DNA from: Littorina saxatilis
Taxonomy: Eukaryota > Mollusca > Gastropoda > Littorinimorpha > Littorinidae
Assembly (NCBI RefSeq): GCF_037325665.1
Contig: NC_090247.1
Coordinates: 25,636,001-25,700,000, forward strand
Length of the DNA stretch: 64,000 nt
Reading direction: 5' to 3'
Shown: positions 41,668 through 53,884 of the stretch, piece after piece
Position numbering within the stretch: the stretch's first letter is position 1
How the letters are laid out: each line of letters starts with the position of its first letter
The notes under the pieces: generated by a model
Seen by the model: only the letters and a program-made list of their open reading frames with translations
Database searches by the model: none
What the model was told of the DNA's origin: nothing
Made by a program: the position numbers and the translations under genes

Positions 41668-43052
41668 AATGTTTAGGAGAGAAAAATGTCTTATCTGTGT
41701 TAAAAGATTTTGTTGTGCTAACTGTTTACATTTAATGTTGTGCAAATATATTTTTCTTTTTTCTTTTTACATTTTCGTCAAGTTTGACCAAATGTTTTAA
41801 CATAGACTGGGAATCAAGAAGAGGGTCGTGGTGTATGTGTGTGTGTAGATTGATTCCGAGGAAACTACTGGACCGATATTCATGAAATTTTACATAAAAA
41901 TTCTTCCAGTTGATATCCCAGACTAGTTTTTTCTTTTTTCGATAAATGTCTTGGATGACGTAATATCCGGCTTTTAGTGAGAGTTGAGTCGGCACTGTTA
42001 CGACCTAATTTTTATTATTAAATTGATTGAAATGTTGGTCAAGCAATCTTTGACAAAGCCCGGACTATTTGATTGCATTTCAGCTTAGAAGCTTAATAAA
42101 AATAGAAACAATAAAGAATAGCGAGCTTTTCTCTGATGTGCTTTACACTACTGCGCCATAATGGCATTTTAATTCAAGTGATCACGTTTTCCACGTGAAT
42201 ATGTCAGCGCTTTCAGTCCGGTTCGTGGTAATCGGCATAGCATTGTCTCTGTCTATGAAATGCAGTGCGTTAGTTATATATCATTTTGTGAGTTTGACAG
42301 ATTGACTAAATATATTAATTTCGCGTCACAGCAACTTGTTATTTTTTCCTTGCTTAAATAGTTGTTTATATATATTTTTTCCATTTTGTTTTGAATTCAA
42401 CAGAAAACAGTTTTTATCAAAGCATATATATCTCTGAGTACATGTAAAATCTACCAAGTTTGTGTAAGTTTGTGTGTTTAGGAGAGAGAACATTTCTTTT
42501 TATCCATGTTGAAAGGTATTGTGATAAATGTTTGTATTTCGTGTTGCGCAAATATAATATCACTTTTTCATTGCATAATCTCTCTCCTAAACAGAGCATT
42601 TTGTTAAATACACAGGCAATGATTCGCAACTTTTTGCTATCAGTTTGGATGTTGCAATTATGCAATATGTGGCTTTCAATGTCTTCCATGTGCATTATTT
42701 GCTGGCCAAAAGAACCTTTTTAAGAGATCATATTTATAAAGATATCTTTCATGTTTATCTTGAGGTACAACAAAATTTGAACTGCTGAAGTTTTTAACCA
42801 TTTCTTTTGTTGATGCATAATTATGCAAGTGACATTTTTCACCTTTTGTGGTTGTACAAGTCGTTCTAGGAAATATTCAGTTGGTAATTTTATGACGTGA
42901 TACTTTTAAATGTATACTGTATAATGCATATTTTTAAAATCTTTTTGTCAGTTTATCTGTAATGCTAATTAGGTGAGTCAACTGTTCGATTTTTTATCCA
43001 TGTTGAACTGCATTGTTGTTCTGAATGTTTGCATTTAGTGTTGTGCAAATAT
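41668..43052. repeat. Three diverged ~85-bp copies in A/T-rich DNA
   Basis: At ~41671-41750, ~42477-42556 and ~42969-43052: each has a GTTTAGGAGAG- or AATTAGGTGAG-like start, TTATC.ATGTTGAA, a TGTTTRCATTTRGTGTTG block and GCAAATAT. No gene is visible between them. Confidence 0.65.
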
Positions 43053-43370
43053 GAGCTGAAACTGATTAATTGAGGTTTCATAGATTTTGCTGCCTGATCA
43101 AGCAACGGAATGCAACAAGTTCTTGATTCTAATTAATTTGTGATAAATGTTGTCAGAGCTTTTTTGCTTTGTTTTGTGTGTTCTTTTTTTCAAGTATTAG
43201 CAGTGTTATGATTGCTTGAAGGCAGTGCTTCTGGCTCACCATCTCAGATCTGGACAGGCTTTTTTCCATGGAATAAGATCATATGCCTCCACTTGGATTC
43301 ATACCAAAAATCAATAGCCAGCGCTCTCCTTTCAGAATGGTAATTTTTTTATGAGAAATTCTTTAAAAAA

Positions 43371-44096
43371 CAAGAAGGGCAAAGCCCCTACGACTCACAT
43401 GCTTTACACATTTTTCCTACCAAAATACATGTGACCTTGACCCAAGGTCAAGGTCATCCAAGGTCTTGCAACATAAAGCTGTTAATTCAAGACATAGGAA
43501 GTACAATGGTGCTTATTGGCTCTTTCTACCACTTTTAGTGGTTCACTACCTTATTTTGGTCACATTTCAAAAGGGTCAAAGTGACCTTGACCTTGATCAT
43601 ATGTGACCAAATGTGTCTCATGATGAAAGCATAACATGTGCCCCACATAATTTTTAAGTTTGAAACAGTTATCTTCCATAGTTCAGGGTCAAGGTCACTT
43701 CAAAATATGTATACAATCCAACTTTGAAGAGCTCCTGTGACCTTGACCTTGAAGCAAGGTAAACCAAACTGGTATCAAAAGATGGGGCTTACTTTGCCCT
43801 ATATATCATATATAGGTGAGGTATTCAATCTCAAAAACTTCAGAGAAAATGGGAAAAATGTGAAAAATAGCTGTTTTTTAGGCAACATTTATGGCCCCTG
43901 CGACCTTGACTTTGAAGCAAGGTCAAGATGCTATGTATGTTTTTTGGGGCCTTGTCATCATACACCATCTTGCCAAATTTGGTACTGATAAACTGAATAG
44001 TGTCCAAGAAATATCCAACGTTAAAGTTTTCCGGACGGACGGACGACTCGGGTGAGCACATAGACTCACTTTTGCTTCGCATGTGAGTCAAAAAAC
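43371..44096. mobile_element. Dispersed repeat rich in TGACCTTGA words
   Basis: Starts CAAGAAGGGCAAAGCCCCTA and ends CTTCGCATGTGAGTCAAAAAA; GACTCACATGC near the start is inverted near the end. At least seven perfect TGACCTTGA/TCAAGGTCA words lie at 43432, 43448, 43582, 43588, 43689, 43738 and 43744. No coding sequence recognised. Family unknown to me. Confidence 0.65.
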
Positions 44097-44210
44097 CACT
44101 TGTGGACTTTTTTTTCTTGATACATGTAAATCAATGAAATGTATGATTAGTAAGTGTACAAGATATCATTAGTCAGATACACAATTCTGCAAGGTACGCA
44201 GACATCTTAA

Positions 44211-44996
44211 AGGCACAGTACGCCTCCCGTAAACCATCACAGATACTGTCAGGCTTTTACACACAGTACAAACACCCTTCCATTTGAACACTCACCGAAC
44301 GGGAACATCCTAGGTGCCCTACGTAAAGAGCGAGCAATTTTCAAAGAATTAATTTTTCGGATTGAGACCATCTCAATCGGACTCAACCTGAACTCAGGTC
44401 AAAAATGAGTTACTTCCCTTCAACTGACGATAGCCGTTGAGCAATGATTGTGCGTTTTGGCGCTAGACCTAACTTTTAAAATCTAAATAATAAATTGACA
44501 GCTTGTTACACAAACATTCTTAAATCATAGAAGAATTATTTTTTCATCAAGACAAGATCAGTATAATTCGAAGTTTTGAAAGTTTGAAAAAAGAAAAGCC
44601 CGGAAGCAGGGTCACGCAAGGTATGGTTTTCGTAGCAGACGACGGTTTATAGGCAGTCAAAAGCCATCGCTCGAGTTCTTATGAACCACATTCGTTTGTT
44701 TCGTGAAAAGTCAGAGGTACATAATAACGTGCTATTGCAGATAAGCTCACAGCGAGCCGCATTCAAATTACAAACTGACGACTGCATTGTGAAAAAGGGA
44801 AACTGGATCACACGGGTTCACGATGGCTCAGGGGTAAGATAAACCACGCAAAAATAAATTCTTTGAAAATTGCTCGCTCTTTACATAGGGCACATAGGAT
44901 GTTCTCGTTTGGTGAGCGTTCAAATGGAAGGGTGTTTGTACTGTGTGTAAAAGTCTGACAGTATCTGTGATGGTTTACGGGAGGCTTACTGTGCCT
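44211..44996. mobile_element. TTAA-flanked MITE, SINE-free copy
   Basis: TTAA lies at 44207-44210 and 44997-45000, with ends AGGCACAGTACGCCTCCCGT / reversed AGGCACAGTAAGCCTCCCGT. Same family as 25456-26549, and it shows the uninterrupted TAACGTGCTAT target. Confidence 0.93.
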
Positions 44997-45043
44997 TTAA
45001 GAAGAAAAGATGTAGAAAGAGAGGGAAAGAGGAAGAGAGTGAG

Positions 45044-45089
<46 letters not shown>

Positions 45090-45200
45090 GGTGTGTTGGT
45101 ATGTCAAGTTATGTATCTGTATGTCCATGTGTCTACGTTTGTGTGTGTGTGTGCGTGTGTATGTGTGTCTGTGTGTGCGTGTGTGTGTGTTTGTAAATGT
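45044..45200. repeat. (GT)n microsatellite
   Basis: Pure GT to ~45088, then mixed GTGTGT/GTCT. Confidence 0.97.
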
Positions 45201-45508
45201 GTTAGGGTAGGTACAGGTGTACAGGAGAGTCCAGGTGCGACAACCGATTTCAATGAGTGTCATAATGTTTATCGTTTGAAAATGGTTTCTCTTGTTAAAT
45301 TTATTATCTTTTTTTGCGCTCACGCGCATATGTGCGTTCGTGAGTGTGCGCGCGCATGTGGGTGTATATGTGTGTGTGTTGTCGTCCATATGTGTCATTA
45401 AGTTATTGTGTTTTGCTGTTAGGGTGAGCAGTAGTCATGCGCAGAAAAATCAGGCCTTGTCAAGTTTTATTAAGGTCTTAAAATAAATAAGGCCGTATTT
45501 CTCTAAGC

Positions 45509-47099
45509 CCAAGGCAACAGAGAAACCAGGCATCCAGATCTGCACCAGTGTTCCACATATGTTACCTCAGGAGAAGATCAGAATGACACAGCTCGACAGG
45601 CCACTCACCTTAGCCCTGATCGACAAGCAGTACCCAAAAGAGGCGTGGATCCATGTATACAACTCAACTCAACTCAACTCAACTCAAATTTATTAATCCA
45701 TATGGAAATTATGTTGTAACAATACTCATTTCCAATCAAAAGAATAAGAATGCATACTAAACACAGTCTCACTAACGCAAACAGTCATCCGTCAAGTCAA
45801 GTCTGCCAACTCACAACTCACTCACACAACAACAGCAACAGCAATACAAATTAACAAAAACCATAATTCCAATAACAAAAAGACGTCCAAGAGTCCACCT
45901 CCACATCCACGCACACACAAGGTTTACAAAGCACCACATGTCGACTAGAACACCGCACATTTGGGCTACGGTAATACAGTTACTAAAAATACATACATTA
46001 CAGATAACCCAGCAACAGAGTACAGTAATAATTATGACAGAGAAACATGATAGAGGCCTCTAACATGTGATTGGTTGAAAGCATGGATAGCTCTGGGAAC
46101 AAAAGAATTGCGGAAACGTGACGTTCTAGCAACCATAGCCCTCAGTCTACCACTCCTGTCAATGCGTCGAGAGTCAAATTCAGGTTTCAGTGGGTGTGTC
46201 TCGTCAGCCAAAATTGAGGTCAGTCGGTCAGTCAGTCGTCTCTGGCAAACTGATTCAATGGTCTCTTGCTTCCTGCCTACAACAGATCCAGCCTTCTTGA
46301 CTAGCTTTTCTAGCCTGTCGATGGATCAGCAACTAAAGCCGTGCTCAATGGAGGTGCTGGCATTCTGATCCAGTTCCCTGGGGGACATACAGCTACATCC
46401 AGCGTTGCCACTGGCAAACACTGCACAAACTATAAAGCAGAAGCAGAAGCTCTCATGCAGGCCGCCTCCTTGGTTCAGGACTCCGCAGACCCTTGCTACC
46501 AAGTTGTCTTCCTCTCGGACGCCCTTTCAGTCCTTCAGGCCCTAGAGAACGACAAACTCCCACAGCTGGCCAAAGCATTACAGATGGTCAGACAAACCAG
46601 AAGAGTTGTCCTCCAGTGGATACCAGCACACTGTGGGATACCAGGAAATGAAAGGGCAGATGAGCTGGCGAAAGAAGGAGCCGTGGAAGATCAACCTGAA
46701 AACACTGTCAGCTTTAGTGAGCAGAAGACAATCATCAAGGCATTGATGAGGCCAAGGACGAACAGAGATGACTACCACACAATGTCCAGAGATCGAGCAG
46801 CAAGTCAACCTCATCAGGCTGCGTACTGGCCACAACAGGCTCAATGCTCACATGAACCGAAAGTTCAAGCTGGCGCCATCACCAACCTGTGCCTGCGGTC
46901 AAGAAGACCAAACAGCGGAACACATCTTACAGCGATGTCCCGGCCTTACTAGATGAGGAACGAAAAGAAATGTGGCCGTCACCAACTCCCTTGCAGACCA
47001 AACTATACGGCAGTCGACAGGAGTTGGAGAAAACGACAACATTTATCACCAGTGCTGGACTGATCGGTAACCTCTGCGAACGCCAAGAAGAAGAAGAAG
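45509..47099 (+). mobile_element. 5'-truncated LINE (I-like group) with RNase H and Cys-rich tail, 12-bp target duplication
   Basis: Flanked by ATTTCTCTAAGC at 45497-45508 and 47100-47111. It reads IDKQYPKEAWIHVY, is split by another LINE, then resumes VDGSATKAVLNGGAGILIQF, NYKAEAEALMQAA, FLSDALSVLQAL and WIPAHCGIPGNERADELAKE (RNase H D-E-D-H/D series). In a second frame LIRLRTGHNRLNAHM and CACGQEDQTAEHILQRCP follow, so there is a frameshift near 46780. The tail is (GAA)n. The target duplication is perfect, so insertion is not ancient. Confidence 0.92.
45658..46316 (-). mobile_element. LINE 3' end (CR1/L2/Rex-like) nested in the RNase H-bearing LINE
   Basis: On the minus strand the frame reads DRLEKLVKKAGSVVGRKQET, then RRLTDRLTSILADETHPL and RTSRFRNSFVPRAIHAF, the usual C-terminal tail of fish and mollusc LINE RT proteins. 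It ends in a (TTGAG)n tail (CAACT on plus at 45658-45688). It interrupts the host LINE between WIHVY and DGSATK. Confidence 0.88.
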
Positions 47100-47283
47100 A
47101 TTTCTCTAAGCTCTCATTTTGTTAGGACAGTAAAGATTTAAGGCCTTATTTCAAAATAAGGTCTTTTTTCTCAAAAATAAGGGCTTATTTCTAAAAACAA
47201 TAAGGCCTTATTTTTTAAAGGCCTTATTTTAGGGATGTTTAACCCTTTGTGCCAAGGATAAGCAGTCGTTTGTTGCATTTTAG

Positions 47284-47395
47284 ATTCAGAGGTACACAAT
47301 AACGTGCTATTGCAGATACAGCGAGTCGCATTGAAATCACAAACTGACGACTAAATTGTGAAAAAAAGGAAAATGGATCACACGAAATCTGGGGG
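47284..47395. mobile_element. Internal fragment of the 25.4/44.2-kb TTAA MITE
   Basis: Matches AGAGGTACAYAATAACGTGC through the GACTGCATTGTG-like stretch and GGATCACACG, then diverges. Both ends are missing. Confidence 0.85.
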
Positions 47396-47784
47396 TGTGT
47401 GGTTTACACAAGCTAATTAGCCATTCAAACGAACTGTGTCATTTAATGCTAGTAAATGCTGCTGTAAGTGTTTTCCATAAGGTTAGAACTTCTTTGTTCG
47501 TGAGAAGATTTAAATCGTTCTGTAAACCATTTAAGGCAGACTTGGCCTTTAAATAATTAGGTGTATGTTTTCATTGGCGGAACTCACCAACAAAGACATT
47601 TGATTGGCTTTTCAGAGCATGCACCTAAATAATAACGGTTAACCGCTAAATTCATGTAAGGTTAACCTTAATTCTTTGTTTGCATGACCCGTTCAGCCCG
47701 CGACGTGCCATATTTAAGGTGTCATTGGAACGGACTCGCAGTGTTGTTTGACCGTACTATTTGCTCATGTTTGGTTGTTTTTTC

Positions 47785-48083
47785 ATTTGTGCAGACACAC
47801 ACACACACACACACTGACACACACACGCACACACAAACACACACACACACACGCACACACACACACACACCTAACCTTTAAGGTGTAGCCTACTCCCGGT
47901 TGACCGCGTATCTCGTTTGACCGTATATCCAGTTTGACCGTATGCATTGATTGGACTCGCAGTGTCGTTTGACCGTATTTGCTCATGTTAGGTTGTTTTT
48001 CATTTGTGCACAAACACACACACACACACACCCGGTCCACACACACACACACACACCACATGCATACACACACACACACACCG

Positions 48084-48112
<29 letters not shown>
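47785..48112. repeat. (CA)n tracts at the ends of a ~220-bp local duplication
   Basis: Segments at ~47729-47805 and ~47953-48020 share GGACTCGCAGTGT.GTTTGACC and CATTTGTGCA, each followed by a CA tract. Confidence 0.85.
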
Positions 48113-48114
<2 letters not shown>

Positions 48115-48867
48115 CCCAACTTTTGTTAAATGGCAGGTGTATTCGCTAATAACAAATAGTAACACAGAGATAAAAATGTGTTTCACAATTAAAAATGTTT
48201 GTCAATTAAGAAATTTGCCATGCTAATCTATGTCACACCGTGCATTAAGAAAATCAATATGCCATGCTACTCAATGTCACACCGCGGTGCAGACATGTTG
48301 AAATAAAAACGACCAAAAATTGTTCTATAGAGGTTAGGCCTACTCTTAAAACTAGTCGAGACGTGAAACTGATAGGCTACAAAGTGATATTACCCCAAGT
48401 AGTCATAACAGCTGCACAGGCATCGATATCATTACCGGCACACGCACGATCAGGTAAAAGCATACGATCAAACGAGACTGTACAATACGGTCAACCGCTA
48501 CAACGCTTCGGTTACCGTCACGGTTAACTGGACGGCGGCTACATCAATCACAGGGGCGGACGAGGGGGGGGGGGGCACAGGGGGCACGTGCCCCCCCCCC
48601 CCGAAAAAAAAAGAAGAAAAAAAAAAAGATTTTTCTATGCTGATTCTATGACCATTTCTAAGTTCAAATGGCACCAGATGGCACCATTTTGCTTCTTTGG
48701 GCAAAAAATTTTTCCGGGGGAGCATGCCCCTGGACCCCCCTAGCAAATTCAGGGGCATGCTTCGCGCCCATCACATTCACTTTCGATTCAAAGTGCCCTC
48801 CCCCCCTTACAAAGCAACTGATCCACCCATGAATCATACGGTCAAACGAGATACGGTCAACCGTATT
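47897..48867. mobile_element. Inverted-repeat element with GTTTGACCGTAT motifs
   Basis: Left end CGGTTGACCGCGTATCTCGT and the reversed right end CGGTTGACCGTATCTCGTTT. GTTTGACCGTAT-like words recur around 47747, 47917, 47932 and 47968 and inverted near 48840. A GC-rich repeat with G and C runs (48545-48835, GGGGGAGCATGCCCCTGGAC) sits inside. No coding sequence. Confidence 0.6.
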
Positions 48868-49084
48868 TAACCAGCCTCTACTGGCGATTCTAAAACGTGA
48901 CGATGCTTCCGCGAATGATGACAACATATTTCGGTTATTCCACGAAAAACCCCGTTTTGCCGCGGCATTTCTGTTTTTCCGAAGAATAACCGATATAAGG
49001 ATGATAAATATCTACCGACCACTGAGAAGATCGCTACCACAGGCACATGACGCAAACCGTTAGGTGTGCGTGTGTGGAGGCGCG

Positions 49085-49091
49085 GGGATGG

Positions 49092-49188
<97 letters not shown>
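49085..49188. repeat. (CT)n microsatellite
   Basis: CT repeat with a few TTTC interruptions. Confidence 0.97.
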
Positions 49189-49415
49189 GTATATATGTGG
49201 ATGGCTCTTGCCACCCCCACCCCTCCACCAGGGTTTCTCTGGTGTGCCTGTGTCCACCCCCTACGTGCCTCCCCTCCTCTTCTACCACGTCCCACTACTG
49301 ATTACCACTATATTGTATTATGCATTGTCAGTTTGTTTTTCACTAACACGGAACTTTAGCGGCCTCTTCTTCCCTCGCTCTTCCATGAGTGTAAGTAATA
49401 TATATTCGCCTGAAG

Positions 49416-49961
49416 CCGGTGTAACACGAGAAAATTACTCCCACGAGATTTTTACTCCGGAGTAAACATTTCGTACGAAAAAGTTACTCCCTTTACGAAA
49501 AAAGCACTCCCCCATTGCACGAGAAAATTACTCCCCAAGACAGGTCGGAGTTCCGAGTAAACATTTCGTTCAAAAATGTTACTCCCCTGACGAATAAATA
49601 ACGAATAAATTACTTCACCCCAACACGAGCAATTTAACTTCCCATGCCAGGTGTACGAAATTTTTACTCCCTTGTCCCCTGTTAGTCTTGGTGGTGGAAG
49701 GGGTGGAAGGAGGGTAGCGCGACATTCGTGTGCGCGAGATCACTTATTGGCATTATCCCTTCGCCCGCATCCCATTTTTGCGTACGAAATTTTTACTGGA
49801 AGTAAAAAAATGGGGAGTAAAAATTTCGTGGAGGGAGTAATTTTTTCGTGCCTTGGGGAGTTCTTTTCTCGTACGAAAAGTGTACTCGGAGTAAAAATTT
49901 CGAACGAAATATTTACTCCGGAGTAAATTTTTCGTGGTGTAAAAATTTTGTGTTACACCGG
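49416..49961. mobile_element. Fold-back element built from TTACTCC and TTTCGT words
   Basis: Ends CCGGTGTAACACGAGAAAAT and, reversed, CCGGTGTAACACAAAATTTT. Within the arms, GGAGTAA/TTACTCC alternate with ACGAAA/TTTCGT about every 20-30 bp. The centre (49660-49780) is unlike the arms. No ORF of note. Confidence 0.8.
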
Positions 49962-50368
49962 TATACAGTTTCTTTCCTCACTTTTTCTCAGAATACGCCT
50001 ACCCCCGCCACAGACGGGTCCCACGCTACGCCCCGGAACGCGTTTTAGTTCTCTCTACTCAAACCCTGCCCCCTACGGGCTTTCCCTTTGCTTTGGTTCT
50101 ATTCATCTAGTAATTTTCATCAGTCGTGCTGGTCGCTGTTAGTTTCAGTGTGCAAAATATCAGCACGATCAATGTTCTGCGGCTGCCTGAACGGCTAAAT
50201 CGACGACGTACACATAAGAAGAGACGGACATTTCTTTGAATCATCAAAGGAATCCCTCGCAGTGATGCTGATTCATTGTTTGTTCAACATGCGTCGTCTG
50301 CTCTGTTAACGCACCTGCTGCTAAGGTCTCGTTCACGGGGCGTGAAGAAGCGATACTAACATTCCGTG

Positions 50369-50448
50369 ATGGCGGATGTCCCAGATGACAGCAGACAAAA
50401 CCGACCACACTCGCCTCGCGAAGATTTCGACCCCCTGTCAGATAACGG
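50369..50448 (+). CDS. MAP3K4: MAP3K4 exon 1 (start codon)
   Basis: ATG GCG at 50369 in good context (CCGTGATGG) encodes MADVPDDSRQNRPHSPREDF then DPLSDN and two bases of Gly, ending at GTAAGTG. Joining to exon 2 (C at 56534) keeps the frame through GNQPSSTVYGEDYYDYIEAQ. The SPREDFDPLSD stretch resembles human MAP3K4 SPESDLEDFSDE at the same place relative to the YG.(S/T)PP motif. Too short to be listed as an ORF. The upstream ~220 bp is probably 5' UTR/promoter. The small exon is a prediction, supported by frame, donor and position. Confidence 0.75.
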
Positions 50449-51645
50449 GTAAGTGCGTTGCTGGAATTAGACAAGTTTGCTTTATGCATTTGGGCGTGCA
50501 CTCGAATCAGAGGATGCAGGCCTAGATGATCGCGAATGCGCAGGGAAAATGTCATGTTCTGCAACGTGCGGTTGCACTTTTCTTCAGCACAAACGTGACA
50601 AAGGCTGGATGAGCAGACGACCCAAAGCTCAACTTTCAGCTGATCGGTCACCGAGGCTTTGTTAGCTAAGTGGTCGCCCTGTGCAGCTGCACTTTGTTTG
50701 CTTTGGTCCATCTTTTCTCCCTCAAGGCTCCCGTGTACTCGCCCGACTGCCTCTGAGAGTGCAAAAAGATCGCTGCAACTTGTTCTGCAGATCTATAGTG
50801 AGTTGATGCGAACACAATCAGTCGCCACACTTTGATAATAGGAGCGCCGACACTGTGCCTACATGCCCTTTTTCTTCAGCTGATGTCAGCAGAGGCCTTT
50901 TGCAGACCTTTTAAACAGGCATGATTAGACTGTGTTTTGATCTCTAGCGACCTGTCCGGATTTTGCAGCATTGGCATACATGTTGATTCCCAGACATAGA
51001 GGAATGCATGTCTCAGACTATTCAGTCTGTTCGTTTGCAGGTTATGTTCTTTTTTGTGATCTTTGTGTCACATCTGAAATTTGAATTCGTTTGATGTTAT
51101 CATCAAAGAAACTACAATCATACAGTGAAAAGGAGTTCTTTGTTTTGCCTCTAATGTTGGATGTATACAGTCAGCGTTCTTAATATCCATTAAATTTATA
51201 ACCATGTTAAGTACTCAACCCTGCAGATCGACACTCAGACATAAATGAACAATACAGAAAACGAGGGCATTAGGTGATTAACCTTTCAGTCTTGAATTTA
51301 TGGTGTTGGTACGTATCTGTTGATGTATAAATACCTTTTCAAAACTGACTTTGCAGCTGCAATTTGTGTAAACTTTTATTTAATATCTTGAGTTTATAAA
51401 CAGTGTGCTTTAAATTTAATTTGCATTAATTGCAATTACTAGCACGAAAAACGTCATCTTGGAAGTTTAGTCCTGAAGTGTACTGTTTACCTGAATGATA
51501 GGTCTCTAACTCTCTTATTCCATAATAATAATAACGGAGTGTCTTGCTAGATAGAAGTACTGTAGTGAGTACTAGTTTAGTAGTTATAGTACAAAATCCA
51601 ATAATTTATTGTTTAGAAAGTGTAAAGATTATGTTGACAGTATTT

Positions 51646-52024
51646 GACGGGCGCAGTGGCGTGGTGGTAAGACGTCGGCCTCCTAATCGGGAGGTCGTGA
51701 GTTCGAATCCCGGTCGCTGCCGCCTGGTGGATTAAGAGTGGAGATTTTTCCGATCTCCCAGGTCAACTTATGTGCAGACCTGCTAGTGTCTTAACCCCCT
51801 TCGTGTGTACATACAAGCACAAGACCAAGTGCGCACGGAAAAGATCCTGTAATCCATGTCGGAGTTCGGTGGGTTATGGAAACACGGAAATACCCAGCAT
51901 GCCTACTCAACGAAAAGGAGTGAAGCTGTCTATGCTCTCAGGGTATAGTGTGGGGAACCCAAATGGGCAAACGAGCTCACACGTCACCAGAAAATTCTGG
52001 AACGCTGAAGAAGAAGAAGAAGAA
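51646..52024 (+). mobile_element. tRNA-headed SINE with 13-bp target duplication
   Basis: Head GACGGGCGCAGTGGCGTGGT, B-box-like GAGTTCGAATCCC. Body as in 32931-33330. The tail is CTGGAACGCTGAAGAAGAAG. Direct repeat GTTGACAGTATTT at 51633-51645 and 52025-52037. Confidence 0.96.
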
Positions 52025-52173
52025 GTTGACAGTATTTATCTGTCCTGTTCACATCATGTCACAGATCATCTATGTGTGCAAAAGAAGGGCATATTGGTAT
52101 ATTTTGACGAAATGAGCTTTTAATGTTGTGAATTAGGACAAAGATCATATAAATTATAAAAAGGATGCTTAAA

Positions 52174-52702
52174 GGTGGTCGTGTACATTTTTGCTTTTTT
52201 TCAATAATCTTATGGTTAGATTTTGATACTAAATTATGTCAAATGATGAATGAACCCCTTAACCATGGGGAAAAAAGTTATAGAAAAAAAAATATATGTA
52301 AAAAAAATTTAATTTTTGGGTAGCGTGACTCACGCTTCCAATATTTTTTTTCTGTTTGCTGAGAACATGTGCTTTGCCTAAAAATACTGACCAATCAAAT
52401 TCATGTCACTATGCTTATAGCCACGCCCAAACAAGTGCAGCAACAGTTTGACACTGGAGCGCTGTCCACGCTTTTTTTTAAACGCTTGAAGTGCACGGGA
52501 TTTGAGAGGAGTTTTGCGCTTGGCATTTTCCAAATAAGGATATCCTACTATGAGTACTGCGCTGGAATACTACAATGAATTTTCAAACGGCTACACTGGC
52601 TTTGTCTTTCCTGATCAAAAGAGGGTGTATTGTTGATATTTGTAGACTCTGCATTTTAATGGTCAAATGACGATTTCGGTATAAAAATGTAGACAAGGAC
52701 CT
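52174..52702. mobile_element. TTAA-flanked MITE
   Basis: TTAA lies at 52170-52173 and 52703-52706. Ends AGGTGGTCGTGTACATTTTT and, reversed, AGGTCCTTGTCTACATTTTT. No coding capacity. Confidence 0.85.
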
Positions 52703-52867
52703 TTAAGAATAAGAGTAACATAAAACCAAAAAACGCCAAATTTATTCTTTCTTGCTTTAGACATTTTAAGATTTTGAATGATATGGGTCTGTAGCACCCA
52801 CGTTTCTTGGACTTTTGCTCAGAAGATACAGGATCTACAGATACTTTGCACAAAGATGCTAATGTTT

Positions 52868-53280
52868 GGGGCGGGGATATAGCTCAGTTGGTAGCGCGCT
52901 GGATTTGTATTCAGTTGGCCGCTGTCAGCGTGAGTTCGATCCCAGGTTTGGCGGAAATTTATTTCACAGAGTCAACTTTGTGCGCAGACTCTCTTCGGTG
53001 TCCGAACCTCCCCCCGTGTACACTACATTGGGTGTGCACGTTAAAGATCCCACGATTGACAAAAGGGTCTTTCCTGGCAAAATTGCTTAGGCACAGTTAA
53101 TAATTGTCTACCTATACCCGTGTGACTTGGAATAATAGGCCGTGAAAGGTAAATATGCGCCGAAATGGCTGCAATCTACTGGCCGTATAAAATTTCATCT
53201 CACACGGCATCACTGCAGAGCGCCTAGAACTGTACCCACGGAATATGCGCGATATAAGACTCATTGATTGATTGATTGAT
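52868..53280 (+). mobile_element. Chimeric SINE: GTAGCTCAG-type head with TGGCCGAGTGG-family body
   Basis: The first ~145 bp (GCGGGGATATAGCTCAGTTG to the CTCTTCGGTGTCCGAAC stretch) match the 25931 family. From GTGTACACTACATTGGGTGT onward it follows the 10364/19391 family, and it ends in (GATT)n. Short TAATGT flanks are possible target duplications. Confidence 0.88.
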
Positions 53281-53493
53281 TAATGTAAGCAAAATAACAC
53301 CTCAAACAATAAATGTGTGTAAATTTGCTAAACCTTTTGGTATTATATATATTTGACCCTTTATTCAATTATTGTTCATAAAGCTCAAAATGTCAAAATT
53401 AATACATTTTTACCTGTTTATAGAGTTCAGTGTGCACATGTTATTTCAAATTTTGGTTTGCGAATAACGTTACTTTTTAAACGCTGTCATTTA

Positions 53494-53818
53494 CAGTGAA
53501 GTCCGGTTGTAGTGATAGACCCATATAGTGATAGTCCGGCTGTAGTAATAGAATTTTTGGGTCCCGGTCCCAGTTGTTCATGTTCTTTGTTAACTTAGTC
53601 CGATTGTAGTGATATTTTTCAGTCCAGATATAGTGATAGTCCGCTTGTAGTGATACTATTTTCAAGTCCCGGGGAAGCTAAAGTCCGGCTGTAGTGATAA
53701 TGTTCGAGAGTAATCTCCCTTTACCAAAATGGCGAGCAAAAGCCAGCCACGCACTGTGCTTACCCTGAAGCGGAAAATTGATCTGACAATTTTTCATTTA
53801 ACCCTTATTTCTAAGTGG

Positions 53819-53884
<66 letters not shown>

